From positions 2,046,001 through 2,110,000 of the forward strand of contig NZ_CP133774.1 in assembly GCF_034344865.1 (NCBI RefSeq): a DNA stretch of 64,000 bases, written 5' to 3'. A program made the translations under genes and the position numbers. Below are positions 1 through 10,393 of this stretch, piece by piece (within the stretch, counting starts at the first letter, position 1; each line of letters begins with the position of its first letter). The notes under the pieces were generated by a model. It was not told the origin of the DNA and did no database searches. It saw nothing but the letters and a program-made list of their open reading frames with translations. The DNA is from Pseudomonas sp. 10S4 (GTDB taxonomy: Bacteria > Pseudomonadota > Gammaproteobacteria > Pseudomonadales > Pseudomonadaceae).

Positions 1-80
1 TTCAACGCCCTGCGTAACGCCACCAACAACTTCACGATGTCTTGCGGGTCCAGCCGCTGCGGCACTTTTACGTCAGCCAT
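1..80 (-). CDS. N-terminus of an unidentified protein, runs off the window
   Basis: An ATG on the minus strand ending at base 80 is preceded by an AAGGAAGAG-like ribosome binding site. It opens a frame beginning MADVKVPQRLDPQDIVKLLV that stays open to the window edge, about 26 codons. This is too little to assign a family. It is divergent from the ABC transporter operon, so the AT-rich 280-base spacer probably serves both directions. Confidence 0.5.
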   Translation of the reverse strand, partial: MADVKVPQRLDPQDIVKLLVALRRAL

Positions 81-360
81 TTTTCTCTTCCTTGTGATGG
101 TTTGGCCGGGGAGTCTGGCCAAAAGCTGTCCGTCCTTGGAGGGACTTTTTGAAAAAAGATCCCTCCTACAGTGCAAAGGAAAATAGTCGTCTTCCTTTGT
201 CGCCGCAAATCCACGAGATAGTTTTTTGCGTGATATCAATATGCTTTAACGGTATTTAAATTCTTCTTTTTATACCTTTAAAGTCGGTGCCTGCCGGGTG
301 GTTATCCACCGCCCATGGACTGCACCACCGTCGCTTACCGAGCGGCGTCCAGGATGTTCA

Positions 361-1026
361 ATGACCTTCGATTACGCTTTTATCCTCAGCACCCTGCCGG
401 CGTTTCTCAAAGCCGTGGGCGTGACGCTGCAGGTTGGCTTCATTGCCATCGGCACCTCGCTGCTGGTGGCGCTGATCAACGCGACGATTCTGGTGTTGCG
501 CACGCCTTACTTGCAGCGCCTGGTCGGGCTGTACGTGGAGCTGGCGCGCAACACGCCGCTGTTGATCCAACTGTTCTTCGTCTATTTCGCCTTGCCGGCC
601 CTGGGCATCAGCGTTTCCGGGTTCGCGGCGGCGATTATCACCATGACCTTCCTCGGCGGCGCTTACCTCACCGAAGTGCTGCGCGCCGGGGTCGATGCCG
701 TACCGCAAGCACAACTCGAATCCGGTCGCTCCATTGGCCTCTCTCACGGGCAATTGTTGCGGTACGTGATCCTGCCGCAAGCCGGGATTCTCAGCCTGCC
801 GTCGCTGTTCGCCAATTTCATTTTCCTGCTCAAGGAAACCACCGTGGTCTCGGCGGTGGCGGTGCCGGAGATTCTCTACACCACCAAAAGCTACATCGCG
901 CTCTACTACAAAACCTACGAAATGCTCGCCGTGCTGACGCTGATTTGCGTGCTGTTGTTTTTGCCGCTGTCGCTGCTGCTCAGCCGTCTGGAAAGGAGGC
1001 TTCAGCATGGCCAGTTCGGGTCTTGA
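361..1026 (+). CDS. polar amino-acid ABC transporter, permease subunit 1
   Basis: Inner-membrane permease of the HisMQ/GltJK type, which forms a heterodimeric channel with the next gene product. The 221-residue protein from the ATG at 361 starts MTFDYAFILSTLP, has repeated hydrophobic segments, and carries the EAA-like cytoplasmic loop (ESGRSIGLSHGQLLRYVILP) that contacts the ATPase. A GTG 63 bases upstream is in frame, but the ATG has an AGGA 8 bases ahead and matches the family's usual N-terminus. The upstream spacer contains AT-rich tracts (TATTTAAATTC, TTTTTATACC around 250-280) suited to a promoter. First gene of a tightly overlapping four-gene operon. The substrate is not readable from sequence; cysteine or an acidic amino acid is plausible from the binding protein. 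Confidence 0.9.
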   Translation: MTFDYAFILSTLPAFLKAVGVTLQVGFIAIGTSLLVALINATILVLRTPYLQRLVGLYVELARNTPLLIQLFFVYFALPALGISVSGFAAAIITMTFLGGAYLTEVLRAGVDAVPQAQLESGRSIGLSHGQLLRYVILPQAGILSLPSLFANFIFLLKETTVVSAVAVPEILYTTKSYIALYYKTYEMLAVLTLICVLLFLPLSLLLSRLERRLQHGQFGS

Positions 1027-1666
1027 GTTGCTCTGGGTGTCGTTGCCGCAACTGGGCAAGGGCGCTGCGCAAACGTTATCGATCTCTTTTCTGAGCATCG
1101 CTATCAGCACCGTCGGCGGCGTGCTCTACGGCGTGTTGCGCACACTGAATTCAAAATGGCTGAACGCGATCCTGCGGATCTATCTGGAGCTGTTCCGGGC
1201 GATCCCGGTGTTGGTCTGGCTCTACCTGCTGTTTTTCGGCCTGCCGATTTTCTTTGGCCTGAGCATTCCAAGCTTCTGGTGCGCGGTGCTGGTGCTGTCG
1301 CTGTGGGGCGCCAGCGAGGTGGGCGAAGTGGTCCGTGGCGCATTGCTTTCGTTGCCTCGCGGGCAACGTGAGGCGGGGTTGTCGATTGGTCTGAACGGCC
1401 CGCAACTGTTTGGCTACGTACTGTTGCCCCAGGCGCTGAAACGCATGACGCCGCCGACCATCAACGTCTACACGCGAATCATCAAGACCAGTTCCCTGTC
1501 GGTGCTGATCGGTGTGGTGGATGTGATCAAGGTCGGCCAACAGATCATCGAGCGTACTTACGAATCGGTGCTGATCTACGGCGCACTGTTTCTGTTTTTC
1601 TTTTTCATCTGCTACCCGCTGTCGGCCGCTTCGCGCGTGCTGGAGCGGCGCTGGACGCAAGCATGA
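1007..1666 (+). CDS. polar amino-acid ABC transporter, permease subunit 2
   Basis: Second permease of the operon, 219 residues, overlapping the first by 20 bases and preceded by a strong AAAGGAGG site. It shows the HisMQ pattern: an N-terminal segment rich in leucine, the region ELFRAIPVLVWLYLLFFGLP, and an EAA loop (REAGLSIGLNGPQLFGYVLLP). It is expected to pair with the upstream permease in the inner membrane. The overlap implies translational coupling and a fixed subunit ratio. Confidence 0.9.
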   Translation: MASSGLELLWVSLPQLGKGAAQTLSISFLSIAISTVGGVLYGVLRTLNSKWLNAILRIYLELFRAIPVLVWLYLLFFGLPIFFGLSIPSFWCAVLVLSLWGASEVGEVVRGALLSLPRGQREAGLSIGLNGPQLFGYVLLPQALKRMTPPTINVYTRIIKTSSLSVLIGVVDVIKVGQQIIERTYESVLIYGALFLFFFFICYPLSAASRVLERRWTQA

Positions 1667-2445
1667 GCGCATTGATCGAGTTCAAGGGTTTCAACAAGTT
1701 TTTCGGCGAGCAGCAGGTGCTCAACGAGATCGACCTGCAAGTAAAGTCAGGCGAAGTGATCGTCATCCTCGGCCCCAGCGGCTGTGGCAAAAGTACCTTG
1801 CTGCGCTGCCTCAACGGATTGGAAGTCGCCCACAGCGGCAGCTTGAAATTCAACGGCCGCGAGCTGCTGGACAAGGGCACCGATTGGCGTGATGTGCGGC
1901 AGCAGATAGGCATGGTGTTCCAGAGTTATCACCTGTTCCCGCACATGAACGTGCTCGATAACTTGTTGCTCGGCCCGCTCAAAGTACAAAAGCGCGAACG
2001 CCGTGAGGCTCGTGCCCAGGCAGAAGCGTTGCTCGAGCGCGTGGGCCTGCTGGACAAGCGCGACGCCTTCCCGCGTCAGCTCTCCGGTGGCCAGCAGCAA
2101 CGCATCGCCATCGTCCGCTCGCTGTGCATGAACCCCAACGTCATGCTGTTCGATGAAGTCACCGCCGCCCTTGATCCGGAAATGGTCAAGGAAGTACTGG
2201 AAGTGATTCAGGGCCTGGCCCGCGAAGGCATGACGCTGTTGATCGTCACCCACGAAATGGCCTTCGCCCGGGCGGTGGCCGACCGCATCGTGTTCATGGA
2301 CGCCGGGCGCATCCTCGAACAAAACCCTCCCGAGCTTTTCTTTACGAACTCGCAAACCGCACGAGCGCAGCAGTTCCTGGAGAAGTTCTCCTACGTCGAA
2401 GCCCTGCCCAAAAAGACTCAAACAAAGGAACTGGAACTGCTATGA
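1663..2445 (+). CDS. polar amino-acid ABC transporter, ATP-binding subunit
   Basis: Cytoplasmic ATPase that powers the two permeases. All motifs are visible in the 260 residues: Walker A GPSGCGKST near residue 37, Q-loop VFQSYHLFPHMNV, signature LSGGQQQR, Walker B VMLFDEVTAALDP and the H-loop VTHEM. The Walker B has valine (DEVTAALDP) where most homologues have proline or alanine, a mild variation. The start overlaps the permease stop in an ATGA arrangement and the stop overlaps the next start. Confidence 0.93.
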   Translation: MSALIEFKGFNKFFGEQQVLNEIDLQVKSGEVIVILGPSGCGKSTLLRCLNGLEVAHSGSLKFNGRELLDKGTDWRDVRQQIGMVFQSYHLFPHMNVLDNLLLGPLKVQKRERREARAQAEALLERVGLLDKRDAFPRQLSGGQQQRIAIVRSLCMNPNVMLFDEVTAALDPEMVKEVLEVIQGLAREGMTLLIVTHEMAFARAVADRIVFMDAGRILEQNPPELFFTNSQTARAQQFLEKFSYVEALPKKTQTKELELL

Positions 2446-3326
2446 AAACTGCCAAGTCTTCACTCTTGCTACTGCCGCTGTTCGGCCTCGCGCTGCTGGC
2501 CGGCTGCAACAAAACCGATGAACCCGCCAAGCCAGCGGCCACCAGTGCCAGCGCGGCCCCGGCGGCCAGCTACCTGGAAAAAATCAAGGCACGGGACAAG
2601 TTGATCGTCGGCGTGTTTACCGACAAACCGCCGTTCGGTTTCGTCGATGAGGCCGGGCGCTACGTTGGTTTTGATACCGACATTGGCCGTCAATTCGCCA
2701 AGGATTTGCTCGGCGATGAAAACAAAGTCGAGTTCGTCGCGGTGGAACCGGCCAGCCGGATTCCATTCCTGCAAAGCGACAAGGTCGACCTGATCCTGGC
2801 CAACATGACCGTCACCCCGGAGCGCAAGGAAGCGGTGGAATTCACCAACCCGAACCTCAAGGTTGCGGTGCAGGCGCTCGTGCCGCAGGGCAGCTCGGTG
2901 AAAAATCTTGATGACCTGGCGAGCCGCACCACCATCGTCACCACTGGCACCACGGCCGATATCTGGCTGACCAAAAACCATCCGGACTGGAAACTGCTGA
3001 AGTTCGAGAAAAACTCCGAGTCCCTGCAAGCCCTGGCCAATGGTCGTGGTGATGCCTATGCCCAGGACAATCTGGTGCTGTTCAGTTGGGCCAAGCAAAA
3101 CCCTGGCTACCGTGTGCTGGAGCAGACCTTGGGCGCAGAGGCACCGATTGCGCCGGCGGTGAAGAAGGGCAACATCGAACTGCGGGACTGGGTGAATACC
3201 GAGTTGGCGAAGTTGGGTGAAGAGAAATATCTGCTCAAGCTGTACGACCAGTACGTGCGTAAAGAACTGAGCGATGACACCAAGCCTGAGAGCGTGATTG
3301 TTGAGGGTGGGAAGTGGCAGGGGTGA
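2442..3326 (+). CDS. ABC transporter substrate-binding lipoprotein
   Basis: Periplasmic solute-binding protein of the SBP_bac_3 family, 294 residues. The signal peptide ends in a lipobox (LALLAGC, acylated Cys about residue 22), followed by an Ala/Pro-rich linker and then the binding domain starting IKARDKLIVGVFTDKPPFGF. The segment GFVDEAGRYVGFDTDIGRQFAKD is typical of cysteine/glutamate-type binding proteins such as CjaA/PEB1, so a sulfur amino acid or dicarboxylic amino acid is possible; this is inference. It overlaps the ATPase gene by 4 bases and is the last gene of the operon. A REP pair follows within 30 bases. Confidence 0.9.
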   Translation: MKTAKSSLLLLPLFGLALLAGCNKTDEPAKPAATSASAAPAASYLEKIKARDKLIVGVFTDKPPFGFVDEAGRYVGFDTDIGRQFAKDLLGDENKVEFVAVEPASRIPFLQSDKVDLILANMTVTPERKEAVEFTNPNLKVAVQALVPQGSSVKNLDDLASRTTIVTTGTTADIWLTKNHPDWKLLKFEKNSESLQALANGRGDAYAQDNLVLFSWAKQNPGYRVLEQTLGAEAPIAPAVKKGNIELRDWVNTELAKLGEEKYLLKLYDQYVRKELSDDTKPESVIVEGGKWQG

Positions 3327-3355
3327 TGACCTGACCGATGCGGTGATCTTTCGAT

Positions 3356-3445
3356 CGCCTTCGCGAGCAAGCCCGCTCCCACATTGGACCGCGTCCGCCT
3401 GGGCAACTCGGTCAACTGTGGGAGCGGGCTTGCTCGCGAAAGCGG
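3356..3445. repeat. REP doublet (family A)
   Basis: Two copies of the CTTCGCGAGCAAGCCCGCTC core in inverted orientation, separated by about 40 bases, just after the transporter operon. Typical REPIN layout. Confidence 0.85.
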
Positions 3446-3460
3446 TTTATCAGGCGCCGC

Positions 3461-4620
3461 TCAATCCGGCCAATACCACGCCGGTTCATCCAGCACCCGT
3501 TGCCCGACAATCCCGGTCTGGCCCAGGGTCTTCTCCAGGACAATGCAATTGCACTCCCGGTCTTCCTGCAACGCCGAGATCAACCGCCGGGCGTGGGACA
3601 CCACCCACACCTGACACTGCTCGGACGCACGGATAATCAACCGCGCCAACGCCGGCAGCAGGTCCGGATGCAGGCTGGTTTCCGGCTCGTTCAGCACCAT
3701 CAGTGTCGGCGGCCGAGGCGTCAACAGTGCCGCGACCAACAGCAAATAACGCAACGTCCCGTCCGATAACTCCGCCGCCGACAACGGCCGCAGCAACCCT
3801 TCCTGATAAAACTCAATCGCAAACCGTCCGCCCTGCAACGGCGCGATGTTCAATCGCGCGCCGGGAAATGCATCGCTGATGGCGGCCTGCAAGGCGTCCG
3901 GGTCACCGATTTCGCGAATGGTCTGCAACGCGGCAGCCAGGTCGCGGCCGTCGTGATGCAACACCGGCGTGCGAGTGCCCAGTTGCGGCTGGCGCACCGG
4001 GGCATCGGCATCGCTGCGAAAGTGATCGTAGAAGCGCCAGCGGCGGATGAACTCACGTAGCTGCATGACTTCCGGTGAGGTGCGAAAGCTGCCGACCTGA
4101 TCGAACAAGCTGTCGAAATTCGGCGTGTGCTGGGCCAGCACGTCCCAGTTGCGCCCTTCACGGGCGCGAATCATCGGGCCTTCGCGGTCCACCAGCAGAC
4201 TGGCGGGGCGGTAGAACGGTCCGGACCAGATGCATTCCTTTTGATTTCCGGGTCCATGGAAAAGTACGACAGTGTTTTTTCAGGCAGGCCTAAGGCGATG
4301 GCGTAGCTGAAGTCCTCAGCGGCAAACCCCAGTCGCAGGCGTTTGACGCCATGACGCACGCTGGCCTCAATCGGAACTTCACCACTGCGCATGCGCCGGG
4401 TGATGGTTTCCGGGCCGGCCCAGAACGTCGAATCCAGCCCACCCTCACGGGCCAGCGCATTGACCACGCCGCCCTGAGCGGTTTCCGCCAGCAGGCGCAG
4501 CGCGCGGTAGAGGTTGGACTTGCCGCTGCCGTTGGGGCCGGTGATCAGGTTCAACCGACCCAGCGGGATCACCAATTTATTGATCGAGCGGTAATTGGCC
4601 ACCGCGAGGGTTTTGAGCAT
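3461..4620 (-). CDS. AAA ATPase of the SMC/RecF-like type (frameshifted)
   Basis: Solitary ATPase of roughly 386 residues once one frame break is repaired. The N-terminus MLKTLAVANYRSINKLVIPL leads to Walker A TGPNGSGKSN at about residue 28. The C-terminal half carries the signature-like LSDGTLRYLLL, a Walker B region (LMVLNEPETSLHPDLLPAL) and WVVSHARR, the ABC-type head of OLD/RecF-like proteins. The ATG at 4620 has AGGAAG upstream. Around 4235-4240 one base is missing in an AAAAGGAAT context. Adding a G restores KRECIWSGPFYRP across the join and links two otherwise perfect halves. No nuclease (TOPRIM) domain or partner gene is seen, so a defence role is not supported. The function is unknown; related proteins are annotated only as AAA family ATPases. 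Confidence 0.8.
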
Positions 4621-4680
4621 GGGGAGCTTCCTGCTGCATAGGTGGCCAGTTTGCCTTATTGTCGGCCACACCGTGATCCC

Positions 4681-4819
4681 CTGTGGGAGCGAGCCTTTGT
4701 GGCGAGGGGTTTGCCCCCGTTCGACTGCGCAGCAGTCGCAATACCTGCAGACGCGGTGTATCTGAGAAAACAGCGGGGCCGCTTCGCAGCCCAACGGGGG
4801 CAAGCCCCTCGCCACAGGT
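4681..4819. repeat. long palindromic repeat (family B)
   Basis: GTGGCGAGGGG...CCCCTCGCCAC outer arms enclose further inverted segments ending in TTCGCAGCCC. It sits between divergent genes and overlaps no coding sequence. Confidence 0.8.
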
Positions 4820-4946
4820 TATTCACAGGGCTATAGGAATGTTGTTGGCCCCAGGGTTTGCAGCAAACCCGTGCGCGGGTGGAACCCTGTTCTAAGCTCA
4901 CAGTCGTATCGTCACTTGCACGTTCGTACAACGAAAAGGAGTCTGC

Positions 4947-6050
4947 ATGGCGGGTACCGGGTTGAAAATAATAGTGGGCCTGGGCGTCTTCGCTCTGCTG
5001 TCCGCCTGCGGCGATAAAAAACCGGTCGAGAAAGACCTGCCGCGTGTCTTCGTGCAAGCCGTCAAACCCGCGGATTACGCCGCTTCGGTGACCCTCACCG
5101 GCGACGTCCAGGCCCGCGTGCAGACCGAGTTGTCGTTCCGCGTGGGGGGCAAGATCATCCAGCGCATGGTCGATGTCGGTGACCGGGTGTCGGCCAAACA
5201 AGTGCTCGCCAAACTCGACCCGAAAGACCTGCAGACCAACGTCGATTCAGCCCAGGCCCAAGTCGTCGCCGAACAGGCGCGCGTCAAACAGACCGCCGCC
5301 GCGTTTGTCCGCCAGCAAAAACTCCTGCCCAAGGGCTACACCAGCCAAAGCGAATACGATGCCGCCCAAGCGGCGTTGCGCAGCAGCCAGAGCGCCCTGA
5401 CCGCCGCCCAGGCGCAACTGGCCAATGCCCGCGAACAACTGAGCTACACCTCGCTGATCTCTGATGCGCCAGGCATCATCACCGCGCGCCAGGCCGAAGT
5501 CGGCCAGGTGGTGCAAGCCACGGTGCCGATTTACAGCCTGGCCCGGGACGGTGAGCGCGACGCGGTGTTCAACGTCTACGAATCGCTGCTGGCCGAGCCG
5601 CCCTCGGATAAATCGGTGGTGGTCAGCCTGCTCGACAACCCCGCGATCAAAACCACCGGCACCGTTCGGGAAATCACCCCGGCGGTGTCCGCGCAGACCG
5701 GCACCGTGCAGGTCAAAGTCACCCTCAATGGATTGCCCGAAGGCATGCAACTCGGTTCGGTGGTCAGCGCCACCGCCAAGACACCGGGCAAATCCGCCGT
5801 GGAATTGTCTTGGTCAGCCCTGACCAAAAACCTCAGTGACCCGGCCGTGTGGCTAGTGGACGCTGACGGCAAAGCCCAATTGCACACTGTCACCGTTGGC
5901 CGCTACCTGACCGGCAAAGTGATCATCAGCGGCGGTCTGGAGGGTGGCGAAAAAGTCATCATCGCCGGCGGCCAGTTGTTGCACCCGGGAATGAAAGTCG
6001 AGATCGCCGAAAACACCTATAAGGATTTGGCACCAGGAGCCCAGCCATGA
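4947..6050 (+). CDS. triA: RND efflux periplasmic adaptor lipoprotein, TriA-like
   Basis: Membrane-fusion protein of a tripartite efflux pump, 367 residues. The signal peptide ends in the lipobox ALLSAC (Cys about residue 21), so it should be anchored in the inner-membrane outer leaflet. A barrel-sandwich half motif (VGGKIIQRMVDVGDRVSAKQ) is followed by an alpha-helical hairpin rich in Gln/Ala (about residues 90-160), the second lipoyl half (APGIITARQAEVGQVV), and beta-barrel and membrane-proximal domains. The ATG at 4947 has AAAAGGAG 5 bases ahead. It overlaps the next adaptor gene by 3 bases. Two consecutive adaptors before one RND pump is the arrangement known for P. aeruginosa TriABC; no outer-membrane channel gene is present, as for TriABC, which uses OpmH encoded elsewhere. 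Confidence 0.88.
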   Translation: MAGTGLKIIVGLGVFALLSACGDKKPVEKDLPRVFVQAVKPADYAASVTLTGDVQARVQTELSFRVGGKIIQRMVDVGDRVSAKQVLAKLDPKDLQTNVDSAQAQVVAEQARVKQTAAAFVRQQKLLPKGYTSQSEYDAAQAALRSSQSALTAAQAQLANAREQLSYTSLISDAPGIITARQAEVGQVVQATVPIYSLARDGERDAVFNVYESLLAEPPSDKSVVVSLLDNPAIKTTGTVREITPAVSAQTGTVQVKVTLNGLPEGMQLGSVVSATAKTPGKSAVELSWSALTKNLSDPAVWLVDADGKAQLHTVTVGRYLTGKVIISGGLEGGEKVIIAGGQLLHPGMKVEIAENTYKDLAPGAQP

Positions 6051-7113
6051 AGCGCCTGATGCTGTTGTCCGCTGGCCTGCTGTTGGTCGCCTGCTCAAAA
6101 AAGAACCGCCGCCCGAACCGGTGCGTCCGGTGTTGTCCATCGAAGTCAAAGCGTTGAATCAGGAAGAGCTCGGACGCTTCGCCGGCAGCATCCAGGCCCG
6201 TTACGAAAGCAATGTCGGCTTTCGCGTGCCGGGTCGCATCGCCAGCCGTAATGTCGATGTCGGCGCTGAAGTCGAGAAGGGCGCCTTGCTTGCCACCCTC
6301 GACCCTACCGATCAGCAGAACCAATTGCGCTCGGCCGAAGGCGATCTGGCACGCATCCAGGCGCAATTCATCAATGCCCAGGCCAGCGCCCGACGCCAGC
6401 AAGAACTGTTCAATCGCGGAGTCGGCGCCCAGGCGCAACTGGACATCGCCCAGACCGACCTGAAAACCACTCAGGCGTCCCTCGATCAGGCCAAGGCCTC
6501 GGTCAGCCAGGCCAAGGACCAGCTCAACTACGTCGAACTGCGCACCGATCACAAAGCCATCGTCACTGCGTGGAATGCCGAAGCCGGGCAAGTGGTCACC
6601 GCCGGCCAGCAAGTGGTGACCCTGGCGCAACCGGATATCAAGGAAGCGGTGATCGACCTGCCCGACACCTTGGTCGATCAGTTGCCAACGGACGTGGTGT
6701 TCCAGGTCGCAGCGCAACTGGACCCGAGCATCACCAGCACCGCGACCCTCCGCGAAATCGAACCCCAGGCCCAAAGTGCTACCCGTACACGTCGCGCCCG
6801 GCTGACCCTGGCTGATACGCCGCCGGGTTTTCGCCTCGGCACAGCGATCAGCGTGACCCTCAGCTCGGCGATCAAACCGCGCATCGAATTACCGCTCAGC
6901 GCCCTGCAAGAGGTCGATGGCAAAACCCGCATCTGGATCATTGATCCGCAGAACCAGACCGTTGCCCCAAGGGACGTCAGCCTGATCAGCCGCACCGATT
7001 CAACGGTGGTGCTGGCCGACGGCGTGAAGTCCGGTGAGCGTGTGGTCAGTGCCGGTGTGAACAGCCTGAAACCCGGGCAAAAAGTCAAAGTCGACGAGGG
7101 CAGCCCACAATGA
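6048..7113 (+). CDS. triB: second RND efflux adaptor lipoprotein, TriB-like (frameshifted)
   Basis: Second membrane-fusion protein of the operon. The ATG at 6048 gives MKRLMLLSAGLLLVACSKK, a clear lipoprotein signal, but the frame breaks in the A-run at 6096-6102. One added A continues as KKEPPPEPVRPVLSIEVKAL into the long downstream frame. Repaired length is about 355 residues, with the same order of lipoyl half, helical hairpin (residues about 90-160), second lipoyl half and barrel domains as TriA. As read, a start at GTG 6121 would lack the signal peptide and could not be exported. The homopolymer context suggests a consensus error. Its stop overlaps the pump gene start by 4 bases. Confidence 0.85.
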
Positions 7114-10100
7114 AAGGGAGTTTCAACTTATCCGATTGGGCCCTCAAGCATCAGTCGTTTGTCTGGTATTTGATGTTCGTTGCGCTGCTGATGGGCGTGT
7201 TCTCGTACATGAACCTCGGCCGCGAGGAAGACCCCTCGTTCACCATCAAAACCATGGTCATACAGACCCGCTGGCCGGGCGCGACCCAGGAAGAAACCCT
7301 TAAGCAGGTCACTGACCGCATCGAGAAAAACTCGAAGAACTCGACTCCCTCGACTACGTGAAAAGCTACACCCGACCCGGCGAATCGACGGTGTTCGTGT
7401 ACCTGCGCGACACCACCAGTGCCAAGGACATTCCGGAAATCTGGTACCAGGTGCGCAAGAAGATCAACGATATTCGCGGCGACTTCCCCAAAGGCCTGCA
7501 AGGGCCGGGGTTCAACGACGAATTCGGCGATGTGTTCGGTTCGATCTACGCCTTCACCGCCGACGGCTTGTCGATGCGCCAGTTGCGCGATTACGTGGAA
7601 CAGGTGCGAGCGGCGATCCGCGATGTACCGGGGCTCGGCAAGGTCGAGATGGTCGGTGAGCAGGATGAAGTCCTCTACCTGAATTTCTCCACCCGCAAAC
7701 TCGCCGCGCTGGGCATCGATCAGCGCCAAGTGGTGCAGAGCCTGCAATCGCAGAACGCCGTGACCCCGGCCGGGGTGATCGAGGCCGGACCGGAGCGGAT
7801 TTCCGTGCGCACCTCCGGGCAGTTTGCGTCCGAGAAAGACCTGGCCAACGTCAACCTGCGGCTCAACGACCGTTTCTATCGCCTGGCCGATATTGCTGAC
7901 ATCAGCCGTGGCTACGTCGACCCGGCGACGCCAGAATTTCGCTTCAACGGTCACCCGGCCATCGGCCTGGCGATTGCGATGAAGAAGGGCGGCAACATCC
8001 AGGAATTCGGCAAGGCGTTGCATCAGCGCATGACCGACCTGACCGCCGACCTGCCGGTGGGCGTGGGTGTACACAACGTGTCCGACCAGGCCGACGTGGT
8101 GGAAAAAGCCGTCGGCGGCTTCACCAGCGCGTTGTTCGAAGCGGTGGTGATCGTGCTGATTGTCAGCTTCATCAGCCTCGGCGTGCGCGCCGGGCTGGTG
8201 GTGGCGTGCTCGATTCCGCTGGTGTTGGCGATGGTCTTCGTCTTCATGGAATACAGCGGCATCACCATGCAGCGGATTTCCCTCGGTGCGTTGATCATCG
8301 CCCTCGGTCTGTTGGTGGACGACGCGATGATCACGGTCGAGATGATGGTCACACGCCTGGAAATGGGCGAGACCAAGGAGCAGGCGGCGACGTTCGCCTA
8401 CACCTCGACCGCGTTCCCGATGCTCACCGGTACGCTGGTGACCGTGGCCGGTTTTGTGCCGATTGGCTTGAACGCCAGTTCGGCCGGCGAGTACACCTTC
8501 ACACTGTTCGCGGTGATCGCCGTGGCGATGCTGGTGTCATGGGTGGTCGCGGTGCTGTTTGCCCCGGTAATTGCCGTGCACATCCTCAGCACCAATGTGA
8601 AACCGCATTCCGCCGAGCCGGGTCGCATCGGCCGGGCGTTCAATGGCGGCATGTTCTGGGCCATGCGCAATCGCTGGTGGGCGATTGGTATCACCGTTGC
8701 GTTGTTCGTGGCGTCGGTATTTTCCATGCAATTTGTGCAGAACCAGTTCTTCCCGTCGTCCGACCGCCCGGAAATCCTCGTCGACCTCAACCTGCCGCAA
8801 AACGCCTCGATAGGCGAGACGCGCAAGGCTGTGGACAAGCTCGAAGCCACGCTCAAGGACGACCCGGACATTGTGCGTTGGAGCACCTACATCGGTGAAG
8901 GCGCGATCCGTTTCTACCTGCCCCTCGACCAGCAATTGCAGAACCCGTACTACGCGCAACTGGTGATCGTCAGCAAAGGCCTGGAATCGCGCACCGCGCT
9001 CAGCCAGCGCTTGCGTGAGCGGCTGCGCAAAGACTTTGTCGGCATCGGCAGCTACGTCCAGGCGCTGGAAATGGGCCCGCCGGTGGGGCGGCCGATTCAG
9101 TACCGGGTCAGCGGCAAGGACATCGATCAGGTGCGCAAGCACGCGATCGAACTGGCCACCGAGCTCGATAAAAACTCGCACATCGGCGAAATCATTTACG
9201 ACTGGAACGAACCGGGCAAAGTCCTGCGCATCGACATCGCCCAGGACAAGGCGCGGCAACTGGGGCTGTCGTCGGAGGACGTGGCCAACCTGATGAACGG
9301 CATCGTCGTCGGCTCGCCGATCACCCAAGTGGACGATGATATCTACCTGATCAACGTCGTCGGTCGCGCCGAAGACGCCGAGCGCGGTACGCCGGAAACC
9401 TTGCAAAACCTGCAAATCGTCACGCCGGGCGGCACCTCGATTCCGCTGCTGGCCTTCGCCACGGTTCGTTATGAACTGGAGCAGCCGCTGGTCTGGCGTC
9501 GCGACCGCAAACCGACCATCACCATCAAGGCTGCGGTGCGCGATGAGATCCAGCCGACCGACCTGGTGAAACAGTTGCAACCGACCATCGATAAATTCGC
9601 CGCCGGTTTGCCGGTGGGTTACAAGGTCGCCACTGGCGGTACGGTCGAGGAAAGCGGCAAGGCCCAAGGGCCGATTGCCAAGGTCGTGCCGTTGATGCTG
9701 TTTTTGATGGCGACCTTCCTGATGATCCAACTGCACAGCGTGCAGAAACTGTTCCTGGTGGCCAGCGTCGCGCCACTCGGCTTGATCGGCGTGGTGCTGG
9801 CGCTGATCCCGACGGGCACGCCGATGGGCTTCGTGGCGATCCTCGGGATCCTGGCGCTGATCGGCATCATCATTCGTAACTCGGTGATTCTGGTGACGCA
9901 GATCGATGCGCTGGAGAAGGAAGGCCTTGAGCCGTGGGATGCGGTGGCAAAAGCAACGGAACATCGTCGCCGGCCGATTCTGCTGACGGCGGCGGCGGCG
10001 AGTTTGGGGATGATCCCGATTGCGCGGGAAGTGTTCTGGGGGCCGATGGCTTACGCGATGATTGGCGGGATTATCATCGCGACATTGCTGACGCTGCTGT

Positions 10101-10162
10101 TTTTGCCGGCGCTGTATGTGGCCTGGTACAAAATCCGCGAGCCGAAGAAAGACGCACGGTAA
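7110..10162 (+). CDS. triC: RND efflux transporter, TriC-like (frameshifted)
   Basis: Inner-membrane proton-driven RND pump, about 1,017 residues when repaired. The N-terminus MKGSFNLSDWALKHQSF precedes TM1. The first frame ends after about 75 codons because one A is missing in the run at 7327-7331; restoring it gives DRIEKKLEELDSLDYVKSYT. The rest is intact: the TM4 proton-relay motif LLVDDAMITVE, a large periplasmic loop containing PPVGRPIQYRV, and the C-terminal TM block ending FLPALYVAWYKI. Two periplasmic loops and twelve TM segments fit the HAE-1/HME superfamily. Known homologues export triclosan and other biocides with two adaptors; substrate here is inferred from that layout only. Confidence 0.88.
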
Positions 10163-10171
10163 GGCACAAAC

Positions 10172-10310
10172 CCTGTGGGAGCGGGCTTGCTCGCGAAAGC
10201 GGTGTGTCATTCAGCATCTAAATTGGCTGACACACGCCTTCGCGAGCAAGCCCGCTCCCACAGGGGAATGCGGTCAACTGTAGGAGCGAGGCTTGCCCGC
10301 GAAGGCGATC
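10172..10310. repeat. REP cluster (family A, three copies)
   Basis: An inverted pair of TGTGGGAGCGGGCTTGCTCG cores is followed by a third, diverged copy of the TGTAGGAGCGAGGCTTGCCC type. It lies directly after the efflux operon. Confidence 0.85.
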
Positions 10311-10393
10311 TACAATTTCCCAACACTTTACTGACCGACATTTGCGTCCCGGTTGCTTACCCTCCCTGCTCTTGACGCAGAAGGGACAACCCC

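Noticed and set aside
3461..4620. Anti-phage OLD-type defence system
   Set aside because: Only an ABC-type ATPase head is present. There is no TOPRIM nuclease or GajB-like helicase partner.
8537..10210. 557-codon minus-strand open frame opposite triC
   Set aside because: It is antisense to a fully conserved RND pump, has Arg/His/Gln-rich shadow composition and no ribosome site.
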